A stretch of 64,000 bases of DNA from assembly GCF_024807615.1 (NCBI RefSeq), contig NZ_JANUCJ010000005.1:186001-250000 (forward strand). Reading direction: 5' to 3'. The notes under the pieces are model-generated. The model saw only the letters and a list, made by a program, of their open reading frames with translations, ran no database searches and was not told the DNA's origin. Positions 35,910-45,710 of this stretch are shown here, one piece after another; positions within the stretch are counted from its first letter, which is position 1; the number at the start of each line of letters is the position of its first letter. This DNA is from Tsukamurella ocularis. GTDB taxonomy: Bacteria; Actinomycetota; Actinomycetes; Mycobacteriales; Mycobacteriaceae. The position numbers were made by a program, and so were the translations under genes.

Positions 35910-36581
35910 ATGCATCCACTGATCGCAAGACTGGACGCGGCACTCGCGACGAACTACCCCGAGTTCCACGCCGCGCTCGGCCCAGGCTCGCCGCAGGAGG
36001 ATCTCGACGAGCTTGAGCGAACCTTCGGTATACCGCTCCCCCAGCTGTATCGCGACTTCGTCGCCTGGCACGGCCCCGATCCGCGCAACCAGTACCCGCG
36101 CTCTGCCTACATGATCAAGTACTACGAGCTGACGTCTGCGCGTAACGCGACTGCGACTCTGACGATGCTTCGTGAACTCCGTGCCGACGAAATCGGCTGG
36201 ATCGCGTCTGCATGGTGGGGCGAGCATTACCTGCCTCTCATGGAACACGGCGGCCCCGAGCTGGTCATCGATATGAAAGGAGAGGCCCGGCTTGAAGGTG
36301 ACGGCACCAGCCCATATCCCAGCATTGCCGGACAAGTCCTGGAGTTCCACCACGCCGATGAACTGCGCCCCGTGCACGCGCCGAGTCTCGAAGCGTGGAT
36401 CGAAGCGGTCGCCATCTCATGCGAACGGCAGGTATTCGGCGTCGAGATCAACGACTACGGGAAGGGGCCCGTCCTCTACCTCACCGACGAGGGAGACCGC
36501 TTCGATTCCGTCCTCGGAGAACTCGCACCGGGCTTCCCCGCCGACGCCGTCATGCTGACGATGCCTGACGACTACTACTGA
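35910..36581 (+). CDS. SMI1/KNR4-family protein (immunity-like)
   Basis: 223 residues. The SMI1/KNR4 (SUKH) core is seen as PQEDLDELERTFGIPLPQLYRDFVAWHG, then WWGEHYLPLMEHGGPELVIDMK and FHHADELRPVHAPSLEAWIEAV. SUKH proteins act as immunity proteins against many secreted or contact-dependent toxins. No toxin gene is next to it, so it is an orphan or has a general role. The ATG at 35910 is supported by the -10 hexamer, and the coding sequence is not richer in A/T than its neighbours apart from the upstream gap. Confidence 0.85.
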   Translation: MHPLIARLDAALATNYPEFHAALGPGSPQEDLDELERTFGIPLPQLYRDFVAWHGPDPRNQYPRSAYMIKYYELTSARNATATLTMLRELRADEIGWIASAWWGEHYLPLMEHGGPELVIDMKGEARLEGDGTSPYPSIAGQVLEFHHADELRPVHAPSLEAWIEAVAISCERQVFGVEINDYGKGPVLYLTDEGDRFDSVLGELAPGFPADAVMLTMPDDYY

Positions 36582-36584
36582 CGC

Positions 36585-36619
36585 AGGCGGCCCACACCGG
36601 AATCCGGTGTGGGCCGCCT
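36585..36619. terminator. Bidirectional terminator between the SMI1-like gene and ilvE
   Basis: A perfect 16-bp stem (AGGCGGCCCACACCGG and complement) around the loop AAT, between two convergent genes, 3 bp after the SMI1-like stop. It has no long T-run. Confidence 0.8.
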
Positions 36620-36634
36620 ACGTCGGGATGAGCG

Positions 36635-37738
36635 TCAGCTCAGGGTGGTCATCCAGCCGTGGGCGTCCGGGACCGTGCCGCGCTGGATGCCCGTGAGGGT
36701 CTCGCGCAGCGCCATGGTGATCTCGCCGGGCTCGCCGTCGCCGATGGTGAAGTCCTCGGACGCACCCTTGACCCGTCCGACGGGCGTGATCACGGCCGCG
36801 GTGCCGCAGGCGAAGACCTCGGTGATGGCGCCGGAGGCGACGCCCTCCTTGAGCTCGTCGACGGTGATGCGACGCTCCTCGGTCTCGAAGCCGGCGTCGC
36901 GGGCGAGCTGGAGCAGCGAGCTGCGGGTCACGCCGGGGAGCAGCGATCCGGACAGCTCCGGCGTGACGATCCGGGCCGAAGAGCCGGAGCCGAGGACGAA
37001 GAACAGGTTCATGCCACCCATCTCCTCGATCGCCTCGTGCTCGATGGCGTCGAGCCACACGACCTGGTCACAGCCCTGCTGCGCGGCCTGGGCCTGCGCA
37101 ACGAGCGACGCGGCGTAGTTGCCGCCGCACTTGGCGAAGCCGGTGCCACCGGGTGCGGCGCGCACGTACTCGCGCGAGAGCCACACCGAGACGGGCTTCA
37201 CGCCACCGGCGAAATAGGCGCCGGCGGGCGAGGCGATCACCAGGAAGCGGTAGCTGTTCGACGGCTTGACGCCGAGGGTCTCCTCGTCGGCGAAGATGAA
37301 CGGCCGGAAGTACAGGGCCTCCTCGCCGCCGGCCGCGGGCACCCACTCGCCGTCGATGGCGACGAGCTGCTTGAGCGACTCCACGAAGACGTCCTCGGGC
37401 AGCGGCGGGATCGCGAGCCGCTCGGCGGAGCGCTGGAAGCGCGTGGCGTTGGCCTCGGGCCGGAAGGTGGCGACGGAACCGTCGGGCTGGCGGTAGGCCT
37501 TGAGGCCCTCGAAGATCTCCTGCGCGTAGTGCAGCACCGACGCCGAGGGCTCCATCGGGATGGGGCCGTAGGGCAGCACCTCGGGCGCGTGCCAGCCCTC
37601 GGCCTCGTTCCAGCGGAGCGAGATCATGTGGTCGGTGAAGTACCTGCCGAATCCCGGGTTCGCCAGGATCTCAGAGCGCTCAGCCGCAGAGCGGGGGTGG
37701 TCGTTGCGGGTGAGGGCGAAGGCCGTGCCAGTTGTCAT
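36635..37738 (-). CDS. ilvE: Branched-chain amino-acid aminotransferase
   Basis: 367 residues, fold type IV PLP aminotransferase. Lys203 in [14 protein letters not shown] forms the Schiff base. Other marks are [29 protein letters not shown] and the [10 protein letters not shown] strand. It carries out the last step of valine, leucine and isoleucine synthesis and their first degradative step. Location between cobS and gcvT matches M. tuberculosis, though an insertion separates it from cobS here. Confidence 0.96.
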   Translation of the reverse strand: MTTGTAFALTRNDHPRSAAERSEILANPGFGRYFTDHMISLRWNEAEGWHAPEVLPYGPIPMEPSASVLHYAQEIFEGLKAYRQPDGSVATFRPEANATRFQRSAERLAIPPLPEDVFVESLKQLVAIDGEWVPAAGGEEALYFRPFIFADEETLGVKPSNSYRFLVIASPAGAYFAGGVKPVSVWLSREYVRAAPGGTGFAKCGGNYAASLVAQAQAAQQGCDQVVWLDAIEHEAIEEMGGMNLFFVLGSGSSARIVTPELSGSLLPGVTRSSLLQLARDAGFETEERRITVDELKEGVASGAITEVFACGTAAVITPVGRVKGASEDFTIGDGEPGEITMALRETLTGIQRGTVPDAHGWMTTLS

Positions 37739-37746
37739 GGGACAAG

Positions 37747-37752
37747 ATTCTA
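37747..37752 (-). promoter_or_regulatory. ilvE: -10 for ilvE (leaderless)
   Basis: TAGAAT on the minus strand, eight bases before the ATG at 37738; no ribosome site, so the mRNA probably begins at or next to the start codon. Confidence 0.6.
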
Positions 37753-37825
37753 CGACCCGCGCGCGCGGGCGCGGGCCGTACCAATCAGTAGGAACCCCGA
37801 GTATTTTTCCGGGGCCGCCTCGGGA

Positions 37826-38926
37826 CTACTTCGTGTTCGCCTCGACGAACGGCGGGAGGACCACCTCGCACTCGATCGCGCGGCCGCGCACGTCCACGCT
37901 CACCGGCGTCCCCTTCTCGACCCCCGCCGCGGAATCGATGAGCGCCAGGGCGATTCCGGTCTTGAGGCTCGGGCTGAAGGTGCCCGACGTAGTGGTGCCG
38001 ATCGGCACACCGTCGGCGGAGAGCACCGTGAGGTCGGCGCGCAGCACGCCCTTGCCGGTCGCGCGCAGGCCCCAGAGCTTGCGCGCCGGACCGGCCTCCT
38101 TCTCCGCCAGCAGGGCGTCGCGGCCGACGAACTCGGGCTTCTTCCAGCCGACGGCCCAGCCGGCGCGGGCCTGGACCGGGGTGATGTCGACGGTGAGCTC
38201 GTGGCCGTGCAGCGGGTAGCCCATCTCGGTACGGAGGGTGTCGCGGGCGCCCAGGCCTGCGGGCTGGCCGCCGCGCGAGGTGATCTCGGGCAGCAGCGCG
38301 CGGAAGACGGTCTCGGCGTCACCCCAGGCGGGGATCAGCTCGTAGCCGTGCTCGCCGGTGTAGCCGGTGCGGCAGACGCGCACCGGGGTGCCGTTCAGTG
38401 AGGCGTCCTCGTAGGCCATGTACTCCATCTCGGTGGGCAGCCCGACGGCCTGCAGTACCTCCGCCGACTTCGGGCCCTGCACGGCGAGCACGGCGTAGTC
38501 GCGGTGCTGGTCGGTGACGGTGATCCCCTCGGGCGCCCGCGCGACGAGGTGCGCGACGACCGCGGCCGTGTTGGCGGCGTTGGGCACGAGAAAGAGCTCG
38601 TCGTCGGAGACGTAGTAGACGATGAGGTCGTCGATCACGCCGCCGGACTCGTTGGTGCACAGGGTGTACTGCGCCTTGCCCGGGTGGATCTTGCCGAGAT
38701 CGGCGGTGAGCACGCGGTTGACGAAGTCCTTGGCGCCGGGCCCGGCGACGGTGGCCTTGCCGAGGTGGCTGACGTCGAAGATCCCCACGGCCTCACGGAC
38801 GGCGGTGTGCTCGCCGACGGTGCCCGCGTACTTGACGGGCATCGACCAGCCGCCGAAGGGCGCGAACGCCGCTCCCAGCTCGACGTGCACGGCGTTCAGG
38901 GGTCCCTCGATCAGCGTCTCACTCAT
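37826..38926 (-). CDS. gcvT: Glycine cleavage system T protein (aminomethyltransferase)
   Basis: 366 residues. GcvT marks are [34 protein letters not shown], the folate-binding [37 protein letters not shown] and [16 protein letters not shown]. It releases ammonia and transfers the methylene group from lipoyl-bound aminomethyl to tetrahydrofolate. The ATG at 38926 gives [21 protein letters not shown]; the frame stays open far upstream but that part belongs to the permease gene. It follows the permease by 10 bp and may be co-transcribed. Confidence 0.95.
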   Translation of the reverse strand: MSETLIEGPLNAVHVELGAAFAPFGGWSMPVKYAGTVGEHTAVREAVGIFDVSHLGKATVAGPGAKDFVNRVLTADLGKIHPGKAQYTLCTNESGGVIDDLIVYYVSDDELFLVPNAANTAAVVAHLVARAPEGITVTDQHRDYAVLAVQGPKSAEVLQAVGLPTEMEYMAYEDASLNGTPVRVCRTGYTGEHGYELIPAWGDAETVFRALLPEITSRGGQPAGLGARDTLRTEMGYPLHGHELTVDITPVQARAGWAVGWKKPEFVGRDALLAEKEAGPARKLWGLRATGKGVLRADLTVLSADGVPIGTTTSGTFSPSLKTGIALALIDSAAGVEKGTPVSVDVRGRAIECEVVLPPFVEANTK

Positions 38927-38936
38927 GTCCGGCACT

Positions 38937-40187
38937 CTAGTCCAGGGCCGCGCTGCCGGACCGGCCCAACAGGCGCATGCCCTGATAGATGACGATCGCG
39001 GCGACGGAGCCGAGTGCGATGCCGGTGAAGGTGACCTCGCCGACGGACCAGGTGAAGTCGGCAATGCCGATGATGAGCGGCACCGCGGCGGTGAGCTGGT
39101 TGATGGGCTTGCTGAAGTCGACGCGCGCCTCCACCCAGATGCGCACGCCGAGGATGCCGACGAGGCCGTACAGCGCCGTCGTGATGCCACCCAGCACGCC
39201 CGGCGGGATCGACGCGATCACCGCGCCGACCTTCGGCGACATGCCCAGCAAGATCGCGGCGACGCCGGCCACCCAGTACGCGGCCGTCGAGTAGACGCGG
39301 GTCGCGGCCATGACGCCGATGTTCTCCGCGTAGGTCGTGGTGGCGGAGCCGCCGCCCGCGCCGGCGAGCACCGTCGCAAGGCCGTCGGAGGCCAGCGCCC
39401 GGCCCATCACCGGGTCGTAGTCCTCCCCCGTCATCTGCGCGACGGACCGCACGTGCCCGACGTTCTCGGCCACGAGTACGAGGACCACGGGCAGGAACAT
39501 GGGCAGCACGGCCCAGGAGAACGACGGGGCGTGGAACTCCGGGAAGCCGACCCAGGATGCCGCGGAGACCTTGGAGAAGTCGACCTCGCCGCGGAACCAC
39601 GCGACCGCGTAGCCGATCAACACCGAGGTGAAGATCGCGAGCCGCCCCAGCATGCCCTTGAACAGGGCGAGGGACAGGATGAGGCAGACCAGCGTGATCG
39701 TGGCCGTCACGGCGGCCTTCTCGTAGTTCGCCTTCGCCGCGGGCGCCAGGTTGAGGCCGATCAGCGCGACGATCGCGCCCGTCACGACGGGCGGCATCAG
39801 CTTCTCGATCCACGCCGTGCCCACGAGATGCACCACGCCGCCCACCAGGATCAACAGCACGCCCACGGCGACGATGCCGCCCAGCGCGCTCCCCATCCCC
39901 TGTGAGGCGGTCGCCGCGGTGATCGGCGAGATCACCGCGAAGCTCGACCCCAGGTAGCTGGGCAGCCGGTTGCCGGTGATGAGCAGGAACAGCAGGGTGC
40001 CCACGCCCGAGAAGAGCAGGGTGGTGGCGGGCGGGAAGCCGGTGAGCACCGGCACCAGGAACGTGGAGCCGAACATCGCCACCACGTGCTGCACGCCGAT
40101 GCCCAACGTCTTGGGCCAACTCAGCCGCTCACCGGGCCCCACCACGCCCGCACCGTCAGTGGTCGGCGTCCAGCCGAATATCTTCAT
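38937..40187 (-). CDS. NCS2-family nucleobase permease (UraA-like)
   Basis: 416 residues, about twelve to fourteen membrane helices. NCS2 signatures: [18 protein letters not shown] (the QH motif of helix 1), [10 protein letters not shown], and the substrate-binding [10 protein letters not shown] with the later [18 protein letters not shown]. It likely imports uracil or a related base with protons; uracil or xanthine cannot be told apart here. It lies 20 bp after the lactone oxidase and 10 bp before gcvT. This gene belongs to an insertion that mycobacteria lack at this site. Confidence 0.9.
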   Translation of the reverse strand: MKIFGWTPTTDGAGVVGPGERLSWPKTLGIGVQHVVAMFGSTFLVPVLTGFPPATTLLFSGVGTLLFLLITGNRLPSYLGSSFAVISPITAATASQGMGSALGGIVAVGVLLILVGGVVHLVGTAWIEKLMPPVVTGAIVALIGLNLAPAAKANYEKAAVTATITLVCLILSLALFKGMLGRLAIFTSVLIGYAVAWFRGEVDFSKVSAASWVGFPEFHAPSFSWAVLPMFLPVVLVLVAENVGHVRSVAQMTGEDYDPVMGRALASDGLATVLAGAGGGSATTTYAENIGVMAATRVYSTAAYWVAGVAAILLGMSPKVGAVIASIPPGVLGGITTALYGLVGILGVRIWVEARVDFSKPINQLTAAVPLIIGIADFTWSVGEVTFTGIALGSVAAIVIYQGMRLLGRSGSAALD

Positions 40188-40207
40188 GGCGGGAAATCAT
40201 GCACGAG

Positions 40208-41545
40208 TCAGCGGCCGAGCACAGCGTCCAGGTGGTCGTTGGCGAACACGCGGTCCGGGTCGAGCTCGTCGCGCACGGCCAGGAACTCCTCGAACCGGGG
40301 GTAAGCGCCGCGGAAGAACTCGGCGGTGCGCGTGTGCATCTTGCCCCAGTGCGGGCGGCCGCCGTGCTCGATCATGATCCGCTCGACCTCGGCGAAGTAG
40401 TCGCTGGGCTTGTCCCGGACGTAACGGTGCGCGGCGATGTACCCGGACTGCCGGCCCGAAGCAGTCGACAGCATCAGGTCGTCGGCGGCGGCGACACGGA
40501 CCTCGATCGGGAAGGTGAGGTTCCAGTCGTGCTTCTCGGTCGCCGCCTTGAGCGCGGCGAACGCCGGCATCGTGTTCTCCAGCGGCACGGCCCATTCCGT
40601 CTCGCGGAAGCGCACGGATCGATCGGTCGTGAGCACGTTGGTGGAGTAGTCGATCTCGGTGTGCTCGGAGAGCATCGACGTGGCGAGCGAGACCAGCCGG
40701 GGCGTCAGCGACGGTACCGCGCGCCCCATTTCGCACACGGCCATCAGCGCGCCGGTCCCGACGACCTTGTCGTCGACGAACCGCCGCACCCCGCCGATCG
40801 GCTTGCGCTTGTGATCCCCGGGCCGGCGGATCTGCGATTTGGTGAGCGTGCCGTCCGTCCCCGGGAACCAGAAGAACTCGAAGTGGTCGACGTCGCGCAC
40901 CCGCTCGACGAAGCCGTCCACGGTCTCCCCCAGCGACAGCGGTGCCTCGGTCGCCTCGAGCACGAACCGGTCCACGCACTGCAGCGTGACCTCGACCAGG
41001 ATCCCCAGCGCGCCGAGCCCGAGCGCCACGGCCTGCAGCCGCGGGTCGTTCTCGCCGACGGTAACCACCTCCCCGGTCCCGGAGACGAGGGTGGCCCCGA
41101 CCACCTGGGTCGCGATACCGCCGAAGCCAAGCCCGGTGCCGTGCGTGCCGGTCGAGATCGCACCGGCGACGGTCTGCCGGTCGATGTCGCCCAGGTTAGC
41201 CATGGCCAGGCCGTAGGGCTCGAACAGCGCGGGCACGTCGTACAACCGGGTACCGGCGCGGAGCGTCACCCGCTTGGCGTCGACGTCGACGGTGACGAGC
41301 CCGCCCTGGTGGTCCGGCGCGAGCGCCACGTCGCGCGGGGCGGAGATCGCCGTGAAGGAGTGCCCCGCGCCCAGCGCCTTGACGGTGCCGCCGCGTTCGC
41401 GGGCCCGTTCGACGGTGCGCACCACGTCCTCGATCTTCGCGGGCCGCGAGACGTACGAGGGGAAGGCGGAGGCGGTGCGCCCCCAGTTCCGCCACTCGCC
41501 CACGTTGCCGGTCAGCTGGTCCAGGCTCGGGATCCACTTGTTCAC
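40208..41545 (-). CDS. FAD-linked D-arabinono-1,4-lactone oxidase family protein
   Basis: 445 residues. An N-terminal FAD-binding domain of the VAO type contains GAGHSFTAIS (the covalent-FAD histidine position), TVAGAISTGTHGTGLGFGG and VVGATLVSGTGEV. The C-terminal ALO domain ends with RPHWGKMHTRT, the HWxK active-site motif. These enzymes oxidise aldonolactones such as arabinono- or gulonolactone. The GTG overlaps the deaminase stop by four bases; the longer open frame runs into that gene. GFGP-like residues for oxygen use cannot be judged. Soluble, no signal peptide. Confidence 0.9.
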   Translation of the reverse strand: MNKWIPSLDQLTGNVGEWRNWGRTASAFPSYVSRPAKIEDVVRTVERARERGGTVKALGAGHSFTAISAPRDVALAPDHQGGLVTVDVDAKRVTLRAGTRLYDVPALFEPYGLAMANLGDIDRQTVAGAISTGTHGTGLGFGGIATQVVGATLVSGTGEVVTVGENDPRLQAVALGLGALGILVEVTLQCVDRFVLEATEAPLSLGETVDGFVERVRDVDHFEFFWFPGTDGTLTKSQIRRPGDHKRKPIGGVRRFVDDKVVGTGALMAVCEMGRAVPSLTPRLVSLATSMLSEHTEIDYSTNVLTTDRSVRFRETEWAVPLENTMPAFAALKAATEKHDWNLTFPIEVRVAAADDLMLSTASGRQSGYIAAHRYVRDKPSDYFAEVERIMIEHGGRPHWGKMHTRTAEFFRGAYPRFEEFLAVRDELDPDRVFANDHLDAVLGR

Positions 41546-42858
41546 AGGAAGCACTTCCCCTCGCCGCGGTAGGTCGGGACCGCGGCGTGCACGGCACCGT
41601 CGGAGACGATCACGAGATCGTCGGCGTGCTCGGCCGGCTCCCCGGCCTTGGTGTGCCGGAACCAGATCCGGTCGCCGAGCGAGATCCGCGCGGCGCGCTC
41701 GCCGGTCAGCGGCGTCTGCACCTCGCCCGCGCCCTCGCGACCCGTCAGTTTCAGCCCCTCGGGCCACACCGGCTTCGGTAGGCGGTCGGAACCCGCCGCG
41801 CCGGAGGCGATCCATCCGCCGCCGTGGCAGGTCACGGTCTGCGCGTCCGGACGACGCACCACCGCGAGCCCGAACCCCATGGCGGGCGCCGGGCGGAAGT
41901 GGGAGTAGCCGTCGAAGAGGTGCGGGCCGTACAGGCCGCTGCCGGCGGCGATGTCGGTGACGTTGGGGTCCTCGGCGTTGCGTTCCAGGGAGCCTGTTCC
42001 GCCGCCGTTGACGAACTCGAGGTCGGCGATCCGGCGCAGGTCCGTGAGGATCTCCCGGCGGCGCGTCACCAGCTCGTCCCAGGACGCGCGTTGCATGGTC
42101 CGCAGCAGCGTCCCGGCGCCGGGTCGACGGATGCTGAGGTCGCCGACGCCGGCGATCTGGGCGTCGTAGGTCATCACGCCGACGAGCCGGAATCCCTTGC
42201 GGCCCGCTACTGTCGCCGCGAGGACCGAGGCCTCGCCACGCGTGCGGATCGGGGAGCGGCGCGCGCCGATCGCGCCCAGCGCGGGGGCGTGGTAGGAGGC
42301 GTCGACGTCGATGCAGACCCGCAGTTCGGGGCGGCGGCTCGGCGGCACCGCGGCGTCGATGAGGTCCAGTTGCTCGGCGTCGTCGATCATCAGGGTCACC
42401 CGCATCGCGGCGGCCGGATCGGCGGCCAGCGCGGCGATGGCGGCGAGGTCCGCGCTCGGGTAGGCGACCAGCACGTCGGTGCACCCCGGCCGGTCGGCGC
42501 CGTCGTGGTCCGTCCCGTCGGCCGCCAGCCAATGGGCCTCCGCCACGTCGTAGGCGAGCACGCCCGCGTAGCCGGGCACGCGCAGCAGCGCGTCGAGCAC
42601 GGGGCGGGAGCGGATGGACTTCGAGGCGACGCGGATGGGCTTGCCGGCCGCGCGCCGCAGCATGTCGGCCACGTTGTAGCGCAGGGCATCGAGGTCCGCG
42701 GCGAGGATCGGCGCGTCGAGGCCGTGGGTGGCGGCGTCGATGGTCGCCCAGTACGCGGTCGGGTCGATCTCCCAGTCCCGGTCGAGGGACGACGGTGCTG
42801 CCGCCAGGTCCAGTGCGCCCGCTCCGGTCGTGGTCTCGCCCGTGCCGTTTCCCGTCAT
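41542..42858 (-). CDS. PLP-dependent amino-acid deaminase (D-serine deaminase-like)
   Basis: 438 residues of the fold type III (alanine-racemase-like) deaminase family. LAADLDALRYNVADMLRRAAGKPIRVASKSIRSRPVL supplies the PLP lysine (ASKS). VNGGGTGSLERN and CHGGGWIASGA follow as cofactor and metal-site segments. It probably removes ammonia from a D-amino acid or aldehyde-yielding beta-hydroxy amino acid. It overlaps the oxidase gene by four bases and follows the AraC gene by 31 bp, making a small operon with its own regulator. Confidence 0.85.
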   Translation of the reverse strand: MTGNGTGETTTGAGALDLAAAPSSLDRDWEIDPTAYWATIDAATHGLDAPILAADLDALRYNVADMLRRAAGKPIRVASKSIRSRPVLDALLRVPGYAGVLAYDVAEAHWLAADGTDHDGADRPGCTDVLVAYPSADLAAIAALAADPAAAMRVTLMIDDAEQLDLIDAAVPPSRRPELRVCIDVDASYHAPALGAIGARRSPIRTRGEASVLAATVAGRKGFRLVGVMTYDAQIAGVGDLSIRRPGAGTLLRTMQRASWDELVTRRREILTDLRRIADLEFVNGGGTGSLERNAEDPNVTDIAAGSGLYGPHLFDGYSHFRPAPAMGFGLAVVRRPDAQTVTCHGGGWIASGAAGSDRLPKPVWPEGLKLTGREGAGEVQTPLTGERAARISLGDRIWFRHTKAGEPAEHADDLVIVSDGAVHAAVPTYRGEGKCFL

Positions 42859-42889
42859 GAGCACCGATCGTACGGGCGCAGCCGCCACC

Positions 42890-43984
42890 TCAGCTGGGCG
42901 TGACCGTAGATCCCCCCTCCTCCGTCCGGATCTCCCCGCGGGCCCGGACCTCGGCGGGCGTGCGGCCCGTCCACTGCGCGAAGGCCCGCCGGAAGTCGCG
43001 GGCGTCGGCGAAGCCGACCGCCTCTGCCACGGACCGCACCGGTAGTCCGGTCGTGCGCAGCAGGTCCTCGGCGCGCTCGCGCCGGACCCGGGTGTGGATC
43101 GACCGGAAGGACTCGCCCGCCTCCACCAGGTGCCGGCGCAGCGTTCGCTCGGTGGTGTTGAGCTGTCGCGCGACGCCGGCCATCGTGAACGGGCGGCGCA
43201 GGTCTGCCCGGAGCAGCTGCTCGACCGCCCACACGTGGTCGAGGTCGCGCGCCTCGGCCCTCGTCCCGGTGAGCGCACGGCAGGCCGCCAGTGCGGCGGC
43301 GTGCACCGCGGGCTCGCGTCGGGGCAGCGGCGTGCCGAGCAGGCTCCGCGGCACCGTCATCCGCCCGGACGGGGCGTCGAACCGCACGGGGCAGCCGAAG
43401 CCCCGCGGGTACTCGGCGGCGTACGACGGCGCCGGATACGGCAGCTCGACCAGCACGGGTGACCACCGCTCGTCCCCGAGCGCGGATCGCAGCAGCGTCG
43501 TGACGCTGAGCAGGGTCTCCTCGCAGAGGAAGGGCAGCAGCTCCGGGTCCATCGAGCGCGGCACCACGGCGAGGCGGAGGGCGTCGCCGACGGCGTCCAC
43601 GGAGAAGTCGACGAGGCTGCCCGCAGCCTGGTGGTACTGCAGGCCGACGTTGACGGCGCCCTCCACGTCGTCCGCGGTCTGGACCGCCACTCCGAGCATC
43701 CCGAAGGACTGCAGCAACGGCCGCGCGCCCGCCTGCATCCCCAGGGGCCGGTCCGGGAACTCGCGGACCACCTCGGTGAGGAACCGCGCGACCTGCGGGA
43801 ACGCGAGGACGAGGTCGCCTGCGGGATCGGTCCGGGGGATCCCGGCGCGCGCGGCCCATTCCGCCGCGGGGTGGCCCTCGCGCGCGAGCATCTCCAACAG
43901 GTGCGCGACGACGGGCGCGGGCATCGCGGCCGCGTAGCCGGCGGCCCCGGGCGGCGGCGCGCCCCACAGTCCCAAGCGTAACAT
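42890..43984 (-). CDS. AraC-family transcriptional regulator (Arabinose-binding-like effector domain)
   Basis: About 364 residues. The effector domain (residues 1-240) has [36 protein letters not shown], typical of the Arabinose_bd group that also includes OruR-like regulators. The C-terminal double helix-turn-helix includes [28 protein letters not shown] and [31 protein letters not shown]. It likely activates the deaminase-oxidase-permease operon downstream. Start uncertain: ATG 43984 is used; a GTG at 44002 and an ATG at 43924 are also possible, and none has a strong ribosome site. Confidence 0.85.
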   Translation of the reverse strand: MLRLGLWGAPPPGAAGYAAAMPAPVVAHLLEMLAREGHPAAEWAARAGIPRTDPAGDLVLAFPQVARFLTEVVREFPDRPLGMQAGARPLLQSFGMLGVAVQTADDVEGAVNVGLQYHQAAGSLVDFSVDAVGDALRLAVVPRSMDPELLPFLCEETLLSVTTLLRSALGDERWSPVLVELPYPAPSYAAEYPRGFGCPVRFDAPSGRMTVPRSLLGTPLPRREPAVHAAALAACRALTGTRAEARDLDHVWAVEQLLRADLRRPFTMAGVARQLNTTERTLRRHLVEAGESFRSIHTRVRRERAEDLLRTTGLPVRSVAEAVGFADARDFRRAFAQWTGRTPAEVRARGEIRTEEGGSTVTPS

Positions 43985-44028
43985 CCGTACAGGCAAGCAC
44001 ACCCGCCGCCCCGACGAGAGGAAACCCC

Positions 44029-45555
44029 TTGAGCACGCCGTTCACCGGAACCGCCATCACGCTGACCGACGATCTCGCGGCGGCGACCGACGCGCTCGTC
44101 GTGGGCGTGTACTCCGCGGAGGGCGACGGGCCGATCACGCTCGACCCCGGGGTCCCGGAGGCCGCGCGCGGGCCTGTCGCGGAGGCGCTCGCGCTCCTCG
44201 GCGCCGAGGGCAAGGCCGGCGAGGTCGTCCGGATCGCGACGCCGGCCGGGATCGGCCTGGGCGCGGCGACGGTGCTGGGCGTGGGCCTGGGCGCCGAGAA
44301 GTCAGTGACCCCGGAGGCCGTGCGCCGCGCCGCGGGCGTCGCGGCCCGCGCGCTCGAGGGCGTGGCCGCGGCGGCGACCACCCTCTCCTCGATCGACCTG
44401 GCCGCGACCGTCGAGGGCGCGATCCTGGGTGCGTACCGGTTCGCCGAGTTCCGCACCACCTCGGCGCCGAAGAAGGAGACGCTCGGCGCGCTCGCGCTGC
44501 TCTCGGCCCCCGCGTCCGAGGCGCTCGCGGACGAGGTGCGCGGCACCGCCGAACAGGCCCGGCTGACGGCCGGCGCGGTGGCGCTGGCCCGCGACTTCGT
44601 CAACACCCCGCCGAACGTCCTCTCCCCCGGCGAGTTCGCCGACCGCGCCGAGCGGCTCGGCACCGCGGCCGGGCTGGACGTGGAGGTCTTCGACGAGCAG
44701 TACCTGGAGGCGAACGGTTACGGCGGCATCATCGGGGTCGGCAAGGGCAGCTCGCGCCCGCCGCGCCTCGTGCGCCTGCGCCACGTCTCGGGCGTCGACG
44801 GTGCCAAGCACGTCGCGCTGGTCGGCAAGGGCATCACCTTCGACACCGGCGGTATCTCGATCAAGCCGGCCGCGGGCATGGAGCAGATGACCTCCGACAT
44901 GGGCGGCGCGGCGGCGGTCATCGCCACCGTGATCCTGGCCGCGCAGCTCGGACTGAAGGTCGACGTGACCGCGACGGTGCCGATGGCCGAGAACATGCCA
45001 TCGCACACCGCGCAGCGCCCGGGCGACGTGCTCACCCAGTACCCCGGCGCCGAGAAGGGCGGGATCACCGTCGAGGTGATCAACACCGACGCCGAGGGCC
45101 GCCTGATCCTGGCCGACGCCATCGTCCGCGCCTGCGAGGACGAGCCGGACTACCTCATCGACACCGCGACGCTGACGGGCGCGCAGATGGTCGCGCTCGG
45201 CACCCGTACGCCCGGCGTCATGGGCACCGACGACTTCCGCGATCGCGTCGCTGAGCTCTCCCGCTCCGTCGGCGAGAACGGCTGGGCGATGCCCTTCCCG
45301 GAGGAGCTGCGCGCCGACATCAACTCGCGCGTCGCGGATCTGGCGAACGTGAGCCCCCACCGTTGGGGCGGCATGCTCACCGCAGGGGTGTACCTCAAGG
45401 AGTTCGTGGCCGACGGGGTGCAGTGGGCGCACGTCGACGTCGCGGGTCCGGCGTTCAACACCGGCGGGCCCTTCGGCTACATCACCAAGGGTGGTACGGG
45501 CGTCCCGGTCCGCACGATGCTCGCGGTGCTCCGCGACATCGCGCAGCGGGGCTGA
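44029..45555 (+). CDS. pepA: Leucyl aminopeptidase (M17)
   Basis: 508 residues, family-normal. The two-metal site is visible in [20 protein letters not shown] and [13 protein letters not shown], with the catalytic Lys and Arg in those segments. It trims N-terminal residues from peptides in the cytoplasm. The TTG start has AGAGGAAA about seven bases upstream. It diverges from the AraC gene with only 44 bp between the starts used here. It occupies the pepB (Rv2213) position. Confidence 0.94.
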   Translation: MSTPFTGTAITLTDDLAAATDALVVGVYSAEGDGPITLDPGVPEAARGPVAEALALLGAEGKAGEVVRIATPAGIGLGAATVLGVGLGAEKSVTPEAVRRAAGVAARALEGVAAAATTLSSIDLAATVEGAILGAYRFAEFRTTSAPKKETLGALALLSAPASEALADEVRGTAEQARLTAGAVALARDFVNTPPNVLSPGEFADRAERLGTAAGLDVEVFDEQYLEANGYGGIIGVGKGSSRPPRLVRLRHVSGVDGAKHVALVGKGITFDTGGISIKPAAGMEQMTSDMGGAAAVIATVILAAQLGLKVDVTATVPMAENMPSHTAQRPGDVLTQYPGAEKGGITVEVINTDAEGRLILADAIVRACEDEPDYLIDTATLTGAQMVALGTRTPGVMGTDDFRDRVAELSRSVGENGWAMPFPEELRADINSRVADLANVSPHRWGGMLTAGVYLKEFVADGVQWAHVDVAGPAFNTGGPFGYITKGGTGVPVRTMLAVLRDIAQRG

Positions 45556-45573
45556 CGTCCCGCCCCCTGGGAG

Positions 45574-45587
45574 TTACCGGCGAGTAA
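45574..45587. promoter_or_regulatory. Operator-like TTACCGGCGAGTAA before dlaT
   Basis: TTACCGGCGAGTAA matches 12 of 14 bases of TTACTCGCGAGTAA at 27290-27303, and is an imperfect palindrome itself (TTAC/GTAA ends). It lies 123 bp upstream of dlaT. It may be another site of the same regulator; one match could also be chance. Confidence 0.35.
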
Positions 45588-45710
45588 GCCCCCAACCGCC
45601 GCGCGGACCCGACCCCTGAGGGTAGGGTCAGGTGTCGGTGGAGGCCACCAGCCGAAACCCGCGTTCAGCTCGTATCACAGCAGATAACCGAACCTGAGGA
45701 GTCAGAGGAA

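Noticed and set aside
32037-36581. Prophage or genomic island with mobility genes
   Set aside because: No integrase, transposase, tRNA target or direct repeats at the borders; only the short gap near 35771-35909 is lower in GC.
40208-42532. A 774-residue fusion of the lactone oxidase with upstream sequence
   Set aside because: The extra N-terminal part is out-of-frame reading of the deaminase gene; the GTG at 41545 overlaps its stop in the usual four-base manner.
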